From: an uncultured Clostridia bacterium
GTDB taxonomy: Bacteria > Bacillota > Clostridia > Christensenellales > UBA1242
DNA length: 39,256 nt
Assembly (NCBI GenBank): GCA_948434855.1
Contig: CAOJFR010000009.1
Location: forward strand, 1 to 39,256
Reading direction: 5' to 3'
Part shown: positions 31,731-39,256 of the stretch, in pieces
Position numbering within the stretch: position 1 is the first letter of the stretch
How the letters are laid out: each line of letters starts with the position of its first letter
Translations under genes and position numbers: made by a program
The notes under the pieces: generated by a model
The model's database searches: none
Told to the model about the DNA's origin: nothing
Seen by the model: the letters and a program-made list of their open reading frames with translations, nothing else

Positions 31731-33434
31731 CTAAATTTCAACAACCTCAACAAGATTGTCTTTAACTTTTTCAAATTTAACCAGCCTATCTGCCTTGTCA
31801 ATCACCCTGTCATCATGAGAAACCACAATAACAATAGCATTTTGTTTTAGGCTCTGAATTTCTTCCAAAATATAATTTGCGTTTTTGCTGTCTAGGTCAT
31901 TGGTTGGCTCGTCAAAAATATATACATCTGCATCTTTCAAAAGTGCCCTAGAAATTCCAATACGCTTTTTTTCACCGCCAGAAAGCTGATTTTCAAAATT
32001 CTGGTCAACACTTTCATCATATTTTCTAGCCATAATTTTTTCCATAGAAAGTTTCTTAATAAGCGGCTTGCAATCTTTTTCAGACACACCATCAGGATAC
32101 AAAACATTCAGCTCGGCATCTCTGTTAAAAATGTAGGCATCCTGCATAGACACGCTCATTTTGTCTGTAAGCACATAGGCTGACGAAATTTTGTCTTTTT
32201 CATTCAAAATAATCTTTCCACTATTTTTTTCGCAAAGCCCACAAAGAAGCCTAATAAGTGTTGTTTTTCCACAACCACTCTCACCCGTAACAACAACCAT
32301 TTCACCGCTGTTAAACTTCAAATTAATTCCATCAATTTTAAAAGTAGTTCCATTTTTAGCTCCAACATTTTCAAGAGTTATGCTTTCAATTTTTTCTGGA
32401 TAGGTTTCAGAAACTGGAAGCAAGTCCTCTTCTTTTGGCTTAAGTTCACTGAATCTGCCAAAAGAAACTGAAGCCTGAATAATTTTGGTTGAATAATATC
32501 CAATAGACTGAATTGGGTCAAAAATTCTTGTAACATAGTTTGTGATAACAACAATGCTGCCAACAAGCATAGTGCCGGCATAAATTCGTTCAGCACAAAG
32601 AAAAATTGTAAGGAACATACAAATCACTTCAACAAATCGCACACAAGTCCAATATGCAAGTCTAAGATTAATTTGCTTTTTTTGTTCAGCATAAAATGCC
32701 CTAACCCTTTCTTTGTAAAGCTTGCTTTCATATTCCATTGTTTTATATAAATTAATAACTGCAAGATTAGAAATACTGTTGCTGGTCATGCTTGAGATTG
32801 ATGACTTTGCCTTTTCTGTTCTAAAGCTAATTTTCTTTTCCATCATTGTTCTAATAAGCACACAAAGCCCAACAAGCAAAACCCCCGCGCCAATAATAAG
32901 CATTGTCCAAAGGTCTAGCGAAATAATATAAACAAACGCAATCACAGCCGAAAGCACATTAGGAATAATCTCTTCAAACAAATCACAAATAATGTCCGTC
33001 ATGGTGTCTGGAGTTTGATTCATTCTATAAATTGCATCGCCCTGAGTCATTTTAATATCCATATTTTTTCTAGGAGTAACCAGCCATTTATAAGATTCAT
33101 TTCTAAGGTTCGCCATTGCCTTTTTAATAAGTTTTTCAATGTTAAGGTCATATTGAGCTTTAATGTTTCGCATAATAAAAGTAATAATTGCACCAATAAC
33201 AATTATCCACACATAGCTAATGTCTGAAGCAAGGTGAATGCCAAAAATATAAACTTCATCACCAGATAGCTTTGAAATTATTATACTAATTATTTGAGTA
33301 GGCACAAGCACGGCAACTGATGCAACAATGCCCAGCAAAATTAAAAAAATAAACGCCCATCTTTCGCCTTTGCTAGAAACGTTCCAGAGTGAACGGAACA
33401 TTCCATACTTCTTTTCTTTTTTATTGTTTTTCAT
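31731..33434 (-). CDS. ABC exporter, fused membrane and ATPase domains
   Basis: A 567-residue half-transporter that would act as a dimer. The first ~320 residues hold about six membrane segments (AFIFLILLGIVASVAVLVPT, IIVIGAIITFIM and others) of the type I exporter fold. The ATPase follows with Walker A GESGCGKTTL, signature LSGGEKKRIGISRAL, Walker B VYIFDEPTNDLD and H-loop VSHDD. Substrate unknown (peptide, lipid or drug are all possible). The start at 33434 has GAGG upstream and an extended -10 promoter. Co-transcribed with the COG2509 flavoprotein. Confidence 0.9.
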   Translation of the reverse strand: MKNNKKEKKYGMFRSLWNVSSKGERWAFIFLILLGIVASVAVLVPTQIISIIISKLSGDEVYIFGIHLASDISYVWIIVIGAIITFIMRNIKAQYDLNIEKLIKKAMANLRNESYKWLVTPRKNMDIKMTQGDAIYRMNQTPDTMTDIICDLFEEIIPNVLSAVIAFVYIISLDLWTMLIIGAGVLLVGLCVLIRTMMEKKISFRTEKAKSSISSMTSNSISNLAVINLYKTMEYESKLYKERVRAFYAEQKKQINLRLAYWTCVRFVEVICMFLTIFLCAERIYAGTMLVGSIVVITNYVTRIFDPIQSIGYYSTKIIQASVSFGRFSELKPKEEDLLPVSETYPEKIESITLENVGAKNGTTFKIDGINLKFNSGEMVVVTGESGCGKTTLIRLLCGLCEKNSGKIILNEKDKISSAYVLTDKMSVSMQDAYIFNRDAELNVLYPDGVSEKDCKPLIKKLSMEKIMARKYDESVDQNFENQLSGGEKKRIGISRALLKDADVYIFDEPTNDLDSKNANYILEEIQSLKQNAIVIVVSHDDRVIDKADRLVKFEKVKDNLVEVVEI

Positions 33435-33459
33435 AATTTCCTCAAACTATTATATTTTT

Positions 33460-33487
33460 ATTATAGCATAATAATGAAATCAAACAA
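33460..33487 (-). promoter_or_regulatory. Promoter of the ABC exporter operon
   Basis: TTGTTT (33487-33482), 16 bases, TGCTATAAT with extended -10 (TATAAT 33465-33460) on the minus strand. Confidence 0.75.
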
Positions 33488-33565
33488 GTATTTTTTTTAA
33501 TAAGCTACAAATTTTTAATTATAAAATTTATGAAAACCATTTTAAAAAACTTGCAACAAAAAAAG

Positions 33566-33585
33566 ATATGCCCAAAAAAGCATAT
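33566..33585 (-). terminator. spoVG terminator
   Basis: ATATGC pairs with GCATAT on the minus strand around an 8-base loop, then CTTTTTTTG, about 25 bases after the spoVG stop. Confidence 0.8.
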
Positions 33586-33611
33586 ATTATTTTTATGTTA
33601 GGAGAAGAAAC

Positions 33612-33893
33612 CTATTCTTCAGTTTCTGGTGCCTGATCCTTAGCTTCATCAAAAGCCTTTAAAACGATATCTTTAATCATTTCTCTGGTTTCTGTGTTAA
33701 GTGGATGAACGATGTCTTTAAACTCTCCATCTGGTGTTTTTCTGCTTGGCATTGCAATGAAGTAACCTTCTGTTCCCTCAATAACCTTAATGTCATGAAC
33801 AACAAAACAATCATCAATAGTGATAGATGCACTTGCCTTAATTTTGCTCTTGTCGGTTTTTACAATGCGAACTCTTACGTCTGAAATTTTCAT
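33612..33893 (-). CDS. spoVG: Septation/RNA-binding regulator SpoVG
   Basis: Small nucleic-acid-binding regulator, 93 residues. The N-terminus MKISDVRVRIV, then ASASITIDDCFVVHDIKVIE, FIAMPSRKTPDGEFKDIVHP and a C-terminal helix ending in an acidic tail (PETEE) are diagnostic. Involved in septation and sporulation in Bacillus, but also present in non-sporulating Firmicutes, so it does not prove sporulation here. AAGGAG lies upstream of the ATG. The leader holds a small TTGTC/GACAA hairpin. Its promoter resembles sigma-A, not the sigma-H site known in Bacillus. Confidence 0.97.
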   Translation of the reverse strand: MKISDVRVRIVKTDKSKIKASASITIDDCFVVHDIKVIEGTEGYFIAMPSRKTPDGEFKDIVHPLNTETREMIKDIVLKAFDEAKDQAPETEE

Positions 33894-33945
33894 ATTTCTG
33901 CTCCTTAAATTTATGTTTTGATTTTGTCTATCTTAAGACAATTTT

Positions 33946-33974
33946 ATTTTATATCATTCTCGTAAAAATAGCAA
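33946..33974 (-). promoter_or_regulatory. spoVG promoter, -35 inside the upstream terminator
   Basis: TTGCTA (33974-33969), 17 bases, TAAAAT (33951-33946) on the minus strand. The -35 is part of the 3' arm of the galU terminator. Confidence 0.65.
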
Positions 33975-33990
33975 ATATTTTTATGCTATT
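33967..33990 (-). terminator. Terminator after the uridylyltransferase gene
   Basis: AATAGCA pairs with TGCTATT on the minus strand around a 10-base loop, then TTTACG. Weak (A/T-rich) and overlaps the spoVG -35. Confidence 0.6.
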
Positions 33991-34017
33991 CTTAATTTTT
34001 GGACAATTCTTCCTATT

Positions 34018-35019
34018 TTATTCTTTTACTGGGTCACTTTTATCATTATAAAGTGAAAATAAATTTTTCATTTCTTCCAAAAGAGCCTTTCTATCTGCCT
34101 CATTTTCAGCAAGAAGATAGTTGCCTGCCATCTGAAAACCCAAATAGCTTCCACAATCAAAATATTTTCCATCAAAAATGCAAGTTGAAACTCTGCCCTT
34201 TTTTGCAACCTCAGACACAACATCAGTAATGCAAAACTCACCATTTGGTCTTGGGCGTGAATTTAAAATTTCATCAAACACATCTGCAGTAAAAACATAT
34301 CTTGCAAAGCCCATAATGTTGCTTGGCTCGGTTCCAACAGCTGGTTTTTCAATAATGTCGTCCATCTTAAATCCCTGACCGCTCTGAAGTGCTTTTCCAA
34401 TCACCATTGAAGAATATTTATAAATTTGGCTTCTGTCAACTTCTTTGCCATAAATAACATAGTCACCAGTTTGCGAATAAATGTTTGCAACTTCACTTGA
34501 AGCTGACCTGCCATCCATATAATAGCAAAAATCATCACCGTTCAAAACCATAAATGGCTCACCATTAGCCCACTCTTTTGCTGCAAGAATAGCAACTGAA
34601 GAGCCCCTTGCTTCAGAATCATTGCCAAGCTGCAATTTAAAAAGCTCAGAACCAATTTCTTGGTTAACATAACTCACAGAATCAAAATGTGACATAATGT
34701 CATTATACTCTTTAAGATTTCCAAGCTTTCCATCACTCTCAACCTTTCTTAGATATTCCTCTGGCGGATTTAAAAATGATGTAATGCTTTCTTCCTTAAG
34801 TTTGTTGCCAACAATAAGCACATCTTTAATGCCCGCCTTAATAAGGTCATTAAAAAGATAAAGCATAACAGGCTTGCCCATTATTGGAAAAAGTTCTTTT
34901 GCAACAACAAGAGTTCCCGGCAAAAATCTTGTTCCAAGCCCACCAGCAAGCACAACGGCCTTTGTAAGTTTTCTTTTTTGTTCAATTTTTTCAATATTTT
35001 TATGTTCTAAATTATTCAT
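34018..35019 (-). CDS. galU: UTP--glucose-1-phosphate uridylyltransferase-like
   Basis: Nucleotidyltransferase, about 333 residues. The N-terminal KAVVLAGGLGTRFLPGT is the nucleotide-binding loop; KELFPIMGKPVMLYLFNDL, GDD in VLNGDDFCYY, IIEKPAVGTEPSN and the late FDGKYFDCGSYLGFQMA follow the GalU order. Some positions differ from typical GalU (AGG for AAG, LVVAKE for KAIPKE), so a related sugar-1-phosphate uridylyltransferase is possible. UDP-glucose would feed GalE and surface glycans. The start at 35019 is the second of two ATGs; the first lies against the AGGAG. A promoter with extended -10 lies upstream. Confidence 0.85.
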   Translation of the reverse strand: MNNLEHKNIEKIEQKRKLTKAVVLAGGLGTRFLPGTLVVAKELFPIMGKPVMLYLFNDLIKAGIKDVLIVGNKLKEESITSFLNPPEEYLRKVESDGKLGNLKEYNDIMSHFDSVSYVNQEIGSELFKLQLGNDSEARGSSVAILAAKEWANGEPFMVLNGDDFCYYMDGRSASSEVANIYSQTGDYVIYGKEVDRSQIYKYSSMVIGKALQSGQGFKMDDIIEKPAVGTEPSNIMGFARYVFTADVFDEILNSRPRPNGEFCITDVVSEVAKKGRVSTCIFDGKYFDCGSYLGFQMAGNYLLAENEADRKALLEEMKNLFSLYNDKSDPVKE

Positions 35020-35048
35020 TTTCATCTCCTGTAATTATTTACCTTTTC

Positions 35049-35076
35049 ATTATATCATATTCATTTTCAGATTCAA
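35049..35076 (-). promoter_or_regulatory. Promoter of the uridylyltransferase gene
   Basis: TTGAAT (35076-35071), 16 bases, TGATATAAT with extended -10 (TATAAT 35054-35049) on the minus strand. No clear terminator separates it from the MFS gene, so read-through is possible. Confidence 0.65.
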
Positions 35077-35125
35077 AATTCAGTTAGGCAATTTAATATA
35101 ACAGTTATTTCTATTGATTATTAGT

Positions 35126-36478
35126 TTAAAGTATATTATATTTCACAAGTTTCTTTTCATAAAAGCCAATCAAAACATTAATTACAAAAATAAATGACAT
35201 TGCAACAACACTTAGCACCTTAGCTGAAAGAATTAATCCCTCGGTTCCAAAATATGTATAGCTCATCCAGCCAAATAGAGCAACCAATCCATACATAACA
35301 ATTCTTGCACATAAAAGCAAAGTTTCAATCATGGCTTGATATTCATCAATAGAGTCATACATATTAAGCTTTTTTAAAATAACATTTCTGCAAACATCAA
35401 ATGAATATTTATGCGTAAACTGAAATCCGCCATAAACAATGGTATATATAATTATGAAAGTTTTATTAATATCAAAAACAATCATAATTGCAACAATTAA
35501 CTGAAACAAGCCAAAAAGTGTATAAGTAAAAAGATTTTTTCCAGGTCTTGTGAACTTGCCAAGGAAAACCAAAACCAAAATTGAAGCCACAGCCGCCACA
35601 GCCGAAATATAGCCAAGACTGGCATTAGAATTATATACAAGCATAATCAAAATTGTGTTTAGTGGAGCCACAGCATCACAAAGTCCATAGCAAAATGAAA
35701 GCCCAAACATTTGAGTTATCACGCTCTTTTTTTCCCCAAGATTTTTTACATCCACAAAAAACTCTTTAAGATTAAACTCTGAGCCCTCTGGTCTGTTAGA
35801 TTTTATTAAAAATGAAGCAACAAATTGAATCAGTACAACAACTGCAACAACAATAGCACTTGTTAAAAACGAGTCTGCATCAATAATGGTTCCAAGCACA
35901 ATTGGAGCAACAACTGTAATTACTCTTGCAAAAATCTGCTGTAAGCTAGCATAAAGTTTCATAGAACTTTTGCGAACAAGCTCGTTCTTCATAATGTTAA
36001 AGCTGCACCAATAGCAAGCCTCAGAAAAGCCATAGAGTGCACCAGCAAGCATAACTAGATTTGCAAGGTCCTGACCAACAAAAATTATCAAAACAATAAA
36101 TGCCGCTTTAACAATTAAGGCTATTCTATAAAAAATTACCCTATTTGTCTTAACAATAAACTTGGAAATTATGAGATAAAATATTGCCATAGACAAATAA
36201 ACAAACACATAAAACAGGCCAACATTTAACATATAGTTTGTTGACACAGAATAAATATATGAAATTAAGAATGTCGTAACAAATATTGAAATTAATTCGT
36301 TTAAGCTGTGCGTAAAAAGTTGCGAAACATTTGTTCTTGACAAGACCTTCTTTTTTTGCTGAACAACAATTTCCTCATCAACAACTTCAGCGACAAACTG
36401 CTCGCTTTTATTTGATTTTTTTTGAAATTCATTTTCTTTTGTAGTTAAATTTTTGTCTTTTTCTTTAGAACTCTTCAT
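35126..36478 (-). CDS. MFS-type transporter
   Basis: A 450-residue membrane protein with a charged, hydrophilic N-terminus of about 50 residues (rich in K, E, Q) and about twelve hydrophobic segments from residue 60 on. ALYGFSEACYWCSFNIMKNE and SFCYGLCDAVAPLN are the clearest conserved-looking stretches; the repeated two-half arrangement fits the major facilitator superfamily. Substrate unknown. The frame extends to a TTG at 36493, but the ATG at 36478 with GGTGGAG six bases upstream is better. Its -10 box ends 16 bases before the ATG, so the leader is short. Divergent from the SPFH gene. Confidence 0.75.
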   Translation of the reverse strand: MKSSKEKDKNLTTKENEFQKKSNKSEQFVAEVVDEEIVVQQKKKVLSRTNVSQLFTHSLNELISIFVTTFLISYIYSVSTNYMLNVGLFYVFVYLSMAIFYLIISKFIVKTNRVIFYRIALIVKAAFIVLIIFVGQDLANLVMLAGALYGFSEACYWCSFNIMKNELVRKSSMKLYASLQQIFARVITVVAPIVLGTIIDADSFLTSAIVVAVVVLIQFVASFLIKSNRPEGSEFNLKEFFVDVKNLGEKKSVITQMFGLSFCYGLCDAVAPLNTILIMLVYNSNASLGYISAVAAVASILVLVFLGKFTRPGKNLFTYTLFGLFQLIVAIMIVFDINKTFIIIYTIVYGGFQFTHKYSFDVCRNVILKKLNMYDSIDEYQAMIETLLLCARIVMYGLVALFGWMSYTYFGTEGLILSAKVLSVVAMSFIFVINVLIGFYEKKLVKYNIL

Positions 36479-36494
36479 AGTTTTCTCCACCAAA

Positions 36495-36522
36495 ATTATA
36501 TCATACTAATTTTTAATTGCAA
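36495..36522 (-). promoter_or_regulatory. MFS gene promoter
   Basis: TTGCAA (36522-36517), 16 bases, TGATATAAT with extended -10 (TATAAT 36500-36495) on the minus strand. Confidence 0.75.
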
Positions 36523-36545
36523 AATAAAAAAATACTACATTTTTC

Positions 36546-36574
36546 TTGCTAAAATTTTATTTTGCATCTATAAT
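36546..36574 (+). promoter_or_regulatory. SPFH gene promoter
   Basis: TTGCTA (36546-36551), 17 bases, TATAAT (36569-36574), divergent from the MFS promoter with about 23 bases between the -35 boxes. Confidence 0.8.
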
Positions 36575-36615
36575 AATATTAGAAAAAAGTTGAAAAACAC
36601 TAAATGGAGGAAATT

Positions 36616-37656
36616 ATGGGCTTTTTCAAAACCAATATGTTGAAATCACTTGAATGGGTTGATAATTCAACAGATACAATCGTTTATAAATATCCAATGG
36701 ATGGCAGACAAATTCAATATGGATCAAAACTTACTGTTCGTGAATCACAAGTTGCAGTATTTTTAAATAAAGGCAAAATCGCTGATGTGTTTGGACCAGG
36801 AATGTATACTCTTCAAACAAGCAACCTCCCAATCTTCACTCAGTTAATGAGCTGGCCATATGGCTTCAAGTCACCATTTTTTGCAGATGTATATTTTATT
36901 AACACAAAACAGTTCACAAATCAAAAATGGGGCACGAGCAACCCTATCACAATGAGAGATAAAGAGTTCGGAACCATAAGGCTTCGTGGCTATGGCAACT
37001 ATGCCTTTAAAGTTAGTGATGCTGAAGTGTTTTTAAGAGAGCTTCTTGGAACAAATCCATCATTCACAACTGAAGATATTGCCTCTTTCTTAAAAAGCAT
37101 TATTGTTTCTTCTATTTCAGATACTATTGCTGAAGCAAAAATTTCAGCGCTAGATATTGCAAGCAACCTTCTTGAGTTTTCAAAGGTAGCAAGTGAAACA
37201 TTAACTGAAAGCTTTGCAAACCTAGGGCTTAAGCTCACAAAACTTGTTATTGAAAACATTTCCTTCCCTGAAGAGGTTGAAAAAGCCATAGACACAAGGT
37301 CTAGCATTGGTGTGCTTTCAGACAAAATGGACACATTTGTTAAATATCAATCAGCTCACGCAATTCGTGATGCAGCAAACAACTCTGGTGCTACTGGGCT
37401 TGGAAGCCAAATTGGCACAGGCGTTGCACTTGGCGAAATAATTAAAGAGTCTGTTAAATCAACAAGCAAAGGTTCTGCAAACGAGTCTGAAGATGTAAAA
37501 TATTGCCCATCATGTGGTGCAGGCAATCCAAAGAGAGCTAAGTTTTGTGTTGAATGTGGCGGAAAACTTGCAGAAAAAGGCAAATGCCCAAAATGCGGTG
37601 CTGAAGTTACAGGAAAAGCTAAATTCTGTCCAGAATGTGGCGAAAAATTAAAATAA
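36616..37656 (+). CDS. SPFH-domain protein with C-terminal zinc ribbons (YdjI-like)
   Basis: A 346-residue protein related to the 'virion core protein'/YdjI group. The SPFH part covers roughly residues 25-230 (VRESQVAVFLNKGKIADVFG, FGTIRLRGYGNYAFKVSDAE, LGLKLTKLVIENISFPEEVE). A small glycine- and alanine-rich linker leads to two C-terminal zinc-ribbon units, CPSCG...CVECGGKL and CPKCG...CPECGEKL, each with two CxxC pairs. In Bacillus the relative is linked to membrane-stress (PspA-type) recruitment; here that is inference only. The ATG at 36616 has GGAGG five bases upstream, whereas the ATG at 36604 overlaps that site. Confidence 0.88.
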   Translation: MGFFKTNMLKSLEWVDNSTDTIVYKYPMDGRQIQYGSKLTVRESQVAVFLNKGKIADVFGPGMYTLQTSNLPIFTQLMSWPYGFKSPFFADVYFINTKQFTNQKWGTSNPITMRDKEFGTIRLRGYGNYAFKVSDAEVFLRELLGTNPSFTTEDIASFLKSIIVSSISDTIAEAKISALDIASNLLEFSKVASETLTESFANLGLKLTKLVIENISFPEEVEKAIDTRSSIGVLSDKMDTFVKYQSAHAIRDAANNSGATGLGSQIGTGVALGEIIKESVKSTSKGSANESEDVKYCPSCGAGNPKRAKFCVECGGKLAEKGKCPKCGAEVTGKAKFCPECGEKLK

Positions 37657-37661
37657 AAAAT

Positions 37662-37686
37662 AAAACCCCACAGTTTTGGGGTTTTT
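37662..37686 (+). terminator. SPFH gene terminator
   Basis: AAAACCCCA pairs with TGGGGTTTT around CAGTTT, followed by TG TTTT on the plus strand. Confidence 0.9.
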
Positions 37687-37694
37687 GTTTTGCA

Positions 37695-37730
37695 AAAAAA
37701 CAGACATCAAAACTTTGATATCTGTTTTTT
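37695..37730. terminator. Second, bidirectional terminator between convergent genes
   Basis: AAAAAACAGA-C-ATCAAA pairs with TTTGAT-A-TCTGTTTTTT (one mismatch). T-runs on both strands; it serves the sialyltransferase-like gene from the other side. Confidence 0.88.
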
Positions 37731-37739
37731 ATTTTATAA

Positions 37740-39170
37740 TTATTCAGAAAAAATTACTGTTCCATCAAAGAAACCACTGTCTTTCATCAAAACAAGTGCC
37801 TCTGTTGTTGGCTCGCCGTAGAAAAATTCTGTTTGTCCCTTTTCTGTTGAAATAAAGCTTGTGCTCTGATATCCACCAACTTTCACATCATACATCCAAA
37901 ACAATACTTCAACCGGAGTTCTGTGAGGAAGCATTACAATATTGTTATCCTCAAAATATTTAACAAGGTCTGGTTTTGCAGGATATCCAGGGTGTCCCTT
38001 AAAGAATAAATATACAGCACATTCACCAATGGTAAGGTTTTTGCCATCAACAACAACTTCTGTTGCGCCAGCTGAAATGCCATATTCCTTTCCTTTATAA
38101 ACAACTTTTGTGTTATCTCCAACCTTTAGTGTTGGAGTATAAAAAGCTATGGTTTGATTAATATAGCTTTCATTTTGTGCCTTGGTATCTCTGTTTGTTC
38201 CAAGAATCAAAACAACCTCTTTGTCTCTGTTTGAAAGTTGTGAATTAAAATAGTTTGCGGCATCTTCTAAAGTGTGCAATGTGTCGCTTCCAACAAGGGC
38301 GTTTGCAAGCACAACTTTTTGATATTCTGATTTTGTTTGTGCATTTAGGCTGTTATACATTGCTTTAGGGTCTTTTCTAACAATATTCATTTTATAGCGA
38401 GAATCATTCATGCTTTCAGAATTGTTGTTAACCAAATAATCTGGACTTTGAACCCAATAGTTAACGTTGCTGTAGGTTGAAACAAAAAATGCGTAGCGGC
38501 AAAGCTCTGATGCAGTTTTGTCTGTAAATCTGCTTGGTCTATATGTTTTGTTAGACCTGTGGTCTTTATAGTCTTTTAAAATTGCTTCAAATTCAAATTT
38601 TTGTGATGCAAACTCATCATAGTTTTGGTTATCCCCTTCACCAATCTCACCAAACATGCTATATGTTCCTGTTCCGTCAGAAAGAAGTGTAACTTCCATT
38701 GCCTCAAATTCCACACCGGCAGCCACAAAAATATCTGGAATAAACCTAACTCTAAGGTCGTCACAATATAAATGGAATTTTGCTGCTGGATTCTTTTGAA
38801 TAATTTCTCTAACTTTTTCTCTGATTTCAAAGAAATCAAATCCGCTCTCTGCATTTGTGTTTGACTGTGTGCTAAAATAATGAATAAAGTCTGCTGAATA
38901 TTCTTTGCTGATTGTATTGCCACGAGAAAACCACATATATGTGTTTGGATTTTTGTTGTTATAAGCATTGATTGTGGCATATAGCGTTGGCATTGTGCCG
39001 AGTGTTAAATAAAAGTCATAAACCTCAGCTTGGGCATCTGCCATGTCTGACTGTGAATCTCTTAAAGACTTATTGCTAACTGCAAGCACAATTGTGCTAA
39101 CAAGCAAAGTTATCACCATGACCGATAGTGCAACTATTGATGAAAACATTAACTTAATTTTATCTTTCAT
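37740..39170 (-). CDS. Membrane-anchored GT80 sialyltransferase-like protein
   Basis: A 476-residue protein with one membrane segment (residues 11-32) after a basic start (MKDKIK), so the rest should lie outside the membrane. The remainder follows bacterial GT80 sialyltransferases: an N-terminal half with FHLYCDDLRVRFIPDIFVAA and LLSDGTGTY (D165-G166, at the place of the catalytic Asp-Gly), and a C-terminal half with FFKGHPGYP (391-394, the KGHP that holds the donor), TPVEVLFWM (E421) and VGGYQSTSF (S436, T437, where the family has two serines). Residues 171-320 are a long insert or divergent part. AAAGGAG precedes the ATG. No neuA, neuB or other sialic acid gene is in the window. Donor and activity are unproven. 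Confidence 0.65.
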   Translation of the reverse strand: MKDKIKLMFSSIVALSVMVITLLVSTIVLAVSNKSLRDSQSDMADAQAEVYDFYLTLGTMPTLYATINAYNNKNPNTYMWFSRGNTISKEYSADFIHYFSTQSNTNAESGFDFFEIREKVREIIQKNPAAKFHLYCDDLRVRFIPDIFVAAGVEFEAMEVTLLSDGTGTYSMFGEIGEGDNQNYDEFASQKFEFEAILKDYKDHRSNKTYRPSRFTDKTASELCRYAFFVSTYSNVNYWVQSPDYLVNNNSESMNDSRYKMNIVRKDPKAMYNSLNAQTKSEYQKVVLANALVGSDTLHTLEDAANYFNSQLSNRDKEVVLILGTNRDTKAQNESYINQTIAFYTPTLKVGDNTKVVYKGKEYGISAGATEVVVDGKNLTIGECAVYLFFKGHPGYPAKPDLVKYFEDNNIVMLPHRTPVEVLFWMYDVKVGGYQSTSFISTEKGQTEFFYGEPTTEALVLMKDSGFFDGTVIFSE

Positions 39171-39188
39171 AATTTTCTCCTTTTGTAA

Positions 39189-39194
39189 ATTATA
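39189..39194 (-). promoter_or_regulatory. -10 box of the sialyltransferase-like gene
   Basis: TATAAT (39194-39189) on the minus strand, 18 bases before the ATG at 39170. The expected -35 would fall at 39212-39217, inside the poly-G run, so it is lost in this assembly. Confidence 0.55.
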
Positions 39195-39204
39195 TGTACC
39201 TGCT

Positions 39205-39256
<52 letters not shown>

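Noticed and set aside
1..39204. tRNA, rRNA or transposase genes
   Set aside because: No cloverleaf, rRNA segment or transposase motif was recognised on either strand.

Overview
The window is AT-rich DNA from a low-GC Firmicute, most likely an uncultured, probably gut-type member of the Clostridia. The evidence is WhiA, SpoVG, a T-box leader on ileS, the clostridial order rpmE-prmC-prfA, the run uvrC..murB-PHP-whiA-dnaE-pfkA, strong AGGAGG ribosome sites and TTGACA-17-TATAAT promoters. The genus cannot be read from the sequence. The left edge cuts valS, and the right edge ends in 52 consecutive G, which looks like an assembly or sequencing artefact at a contig end.

Layout. 1-3284 (minus): two small membrane proteins, galE and valS. 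3378-5995 (plus): a three-gene SsuA/NMT1-type ABC importer. 6025-7497 (minus): an RNase Z-like metallo-hydrolase and a COG2426-type membrane protein. 7560-8760: a very AT-rich accessory patch with two small minus-strand genes, a long inverted repeat and a two-domain XRE regulator broken by an in-frame stop. 8778-19819 (minus): uvrC, an orphan solute-binding-like protein, murB, a PHP phosphoesterase with a long tail, whiA, dnaE and pfkA; rapZ and yvcK, usual in this neighbourhood, are missing. 19932-23434 (minus): a kinase-fold-like protein, prfA, prmC and rpmE. 23575-24445: a second accessory patch with a 34-residue ORF, a tandem 23-bp repeat, and an XRE repressor divergent from a 92-residue protein across a two-site operator. 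24513-28133 (minus): ileS (eukaryote-like class) behind a T-box(Ile). 28327-28533 (plus): a small HTH protein. 28604-36478 (minus): murC, a COG2509 flavoprotein, an ABC exporter, spoVG, a GalU-type uridylyltransferase and an MFS protein. 36616-37656 (plus): an SPFH protein with zinc ribbons. 37740-39170 (minus): a membrane-anchored protein that strongly resembles GT80 sialyltransferases.

How the parts relate. Much of the window is housekeeping: cell-wall precursors (murB, murC), sugar nucleotides (galU, galE), translation (ileS, valS, prfA, prmC, rpmE), DNA replication and repair (dnaE, uvrC) and glycolysis (pfkA). The most interesting signals are: the GT80-like enzyme with a predicted extracytoplasmic orientation; five copies of an intergenic palindrome with a conserved tail, always near gene 3' ends; and four genes (uvrC, murC, the orphan binding protein, the kinase-like gene) whose -10 box lies 5-6 bases before the ATG with no ribosome site, implying leaderless mRNAs. 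No rRNA, tRNA, CRISPR array, transposase or complete phage module was seen.
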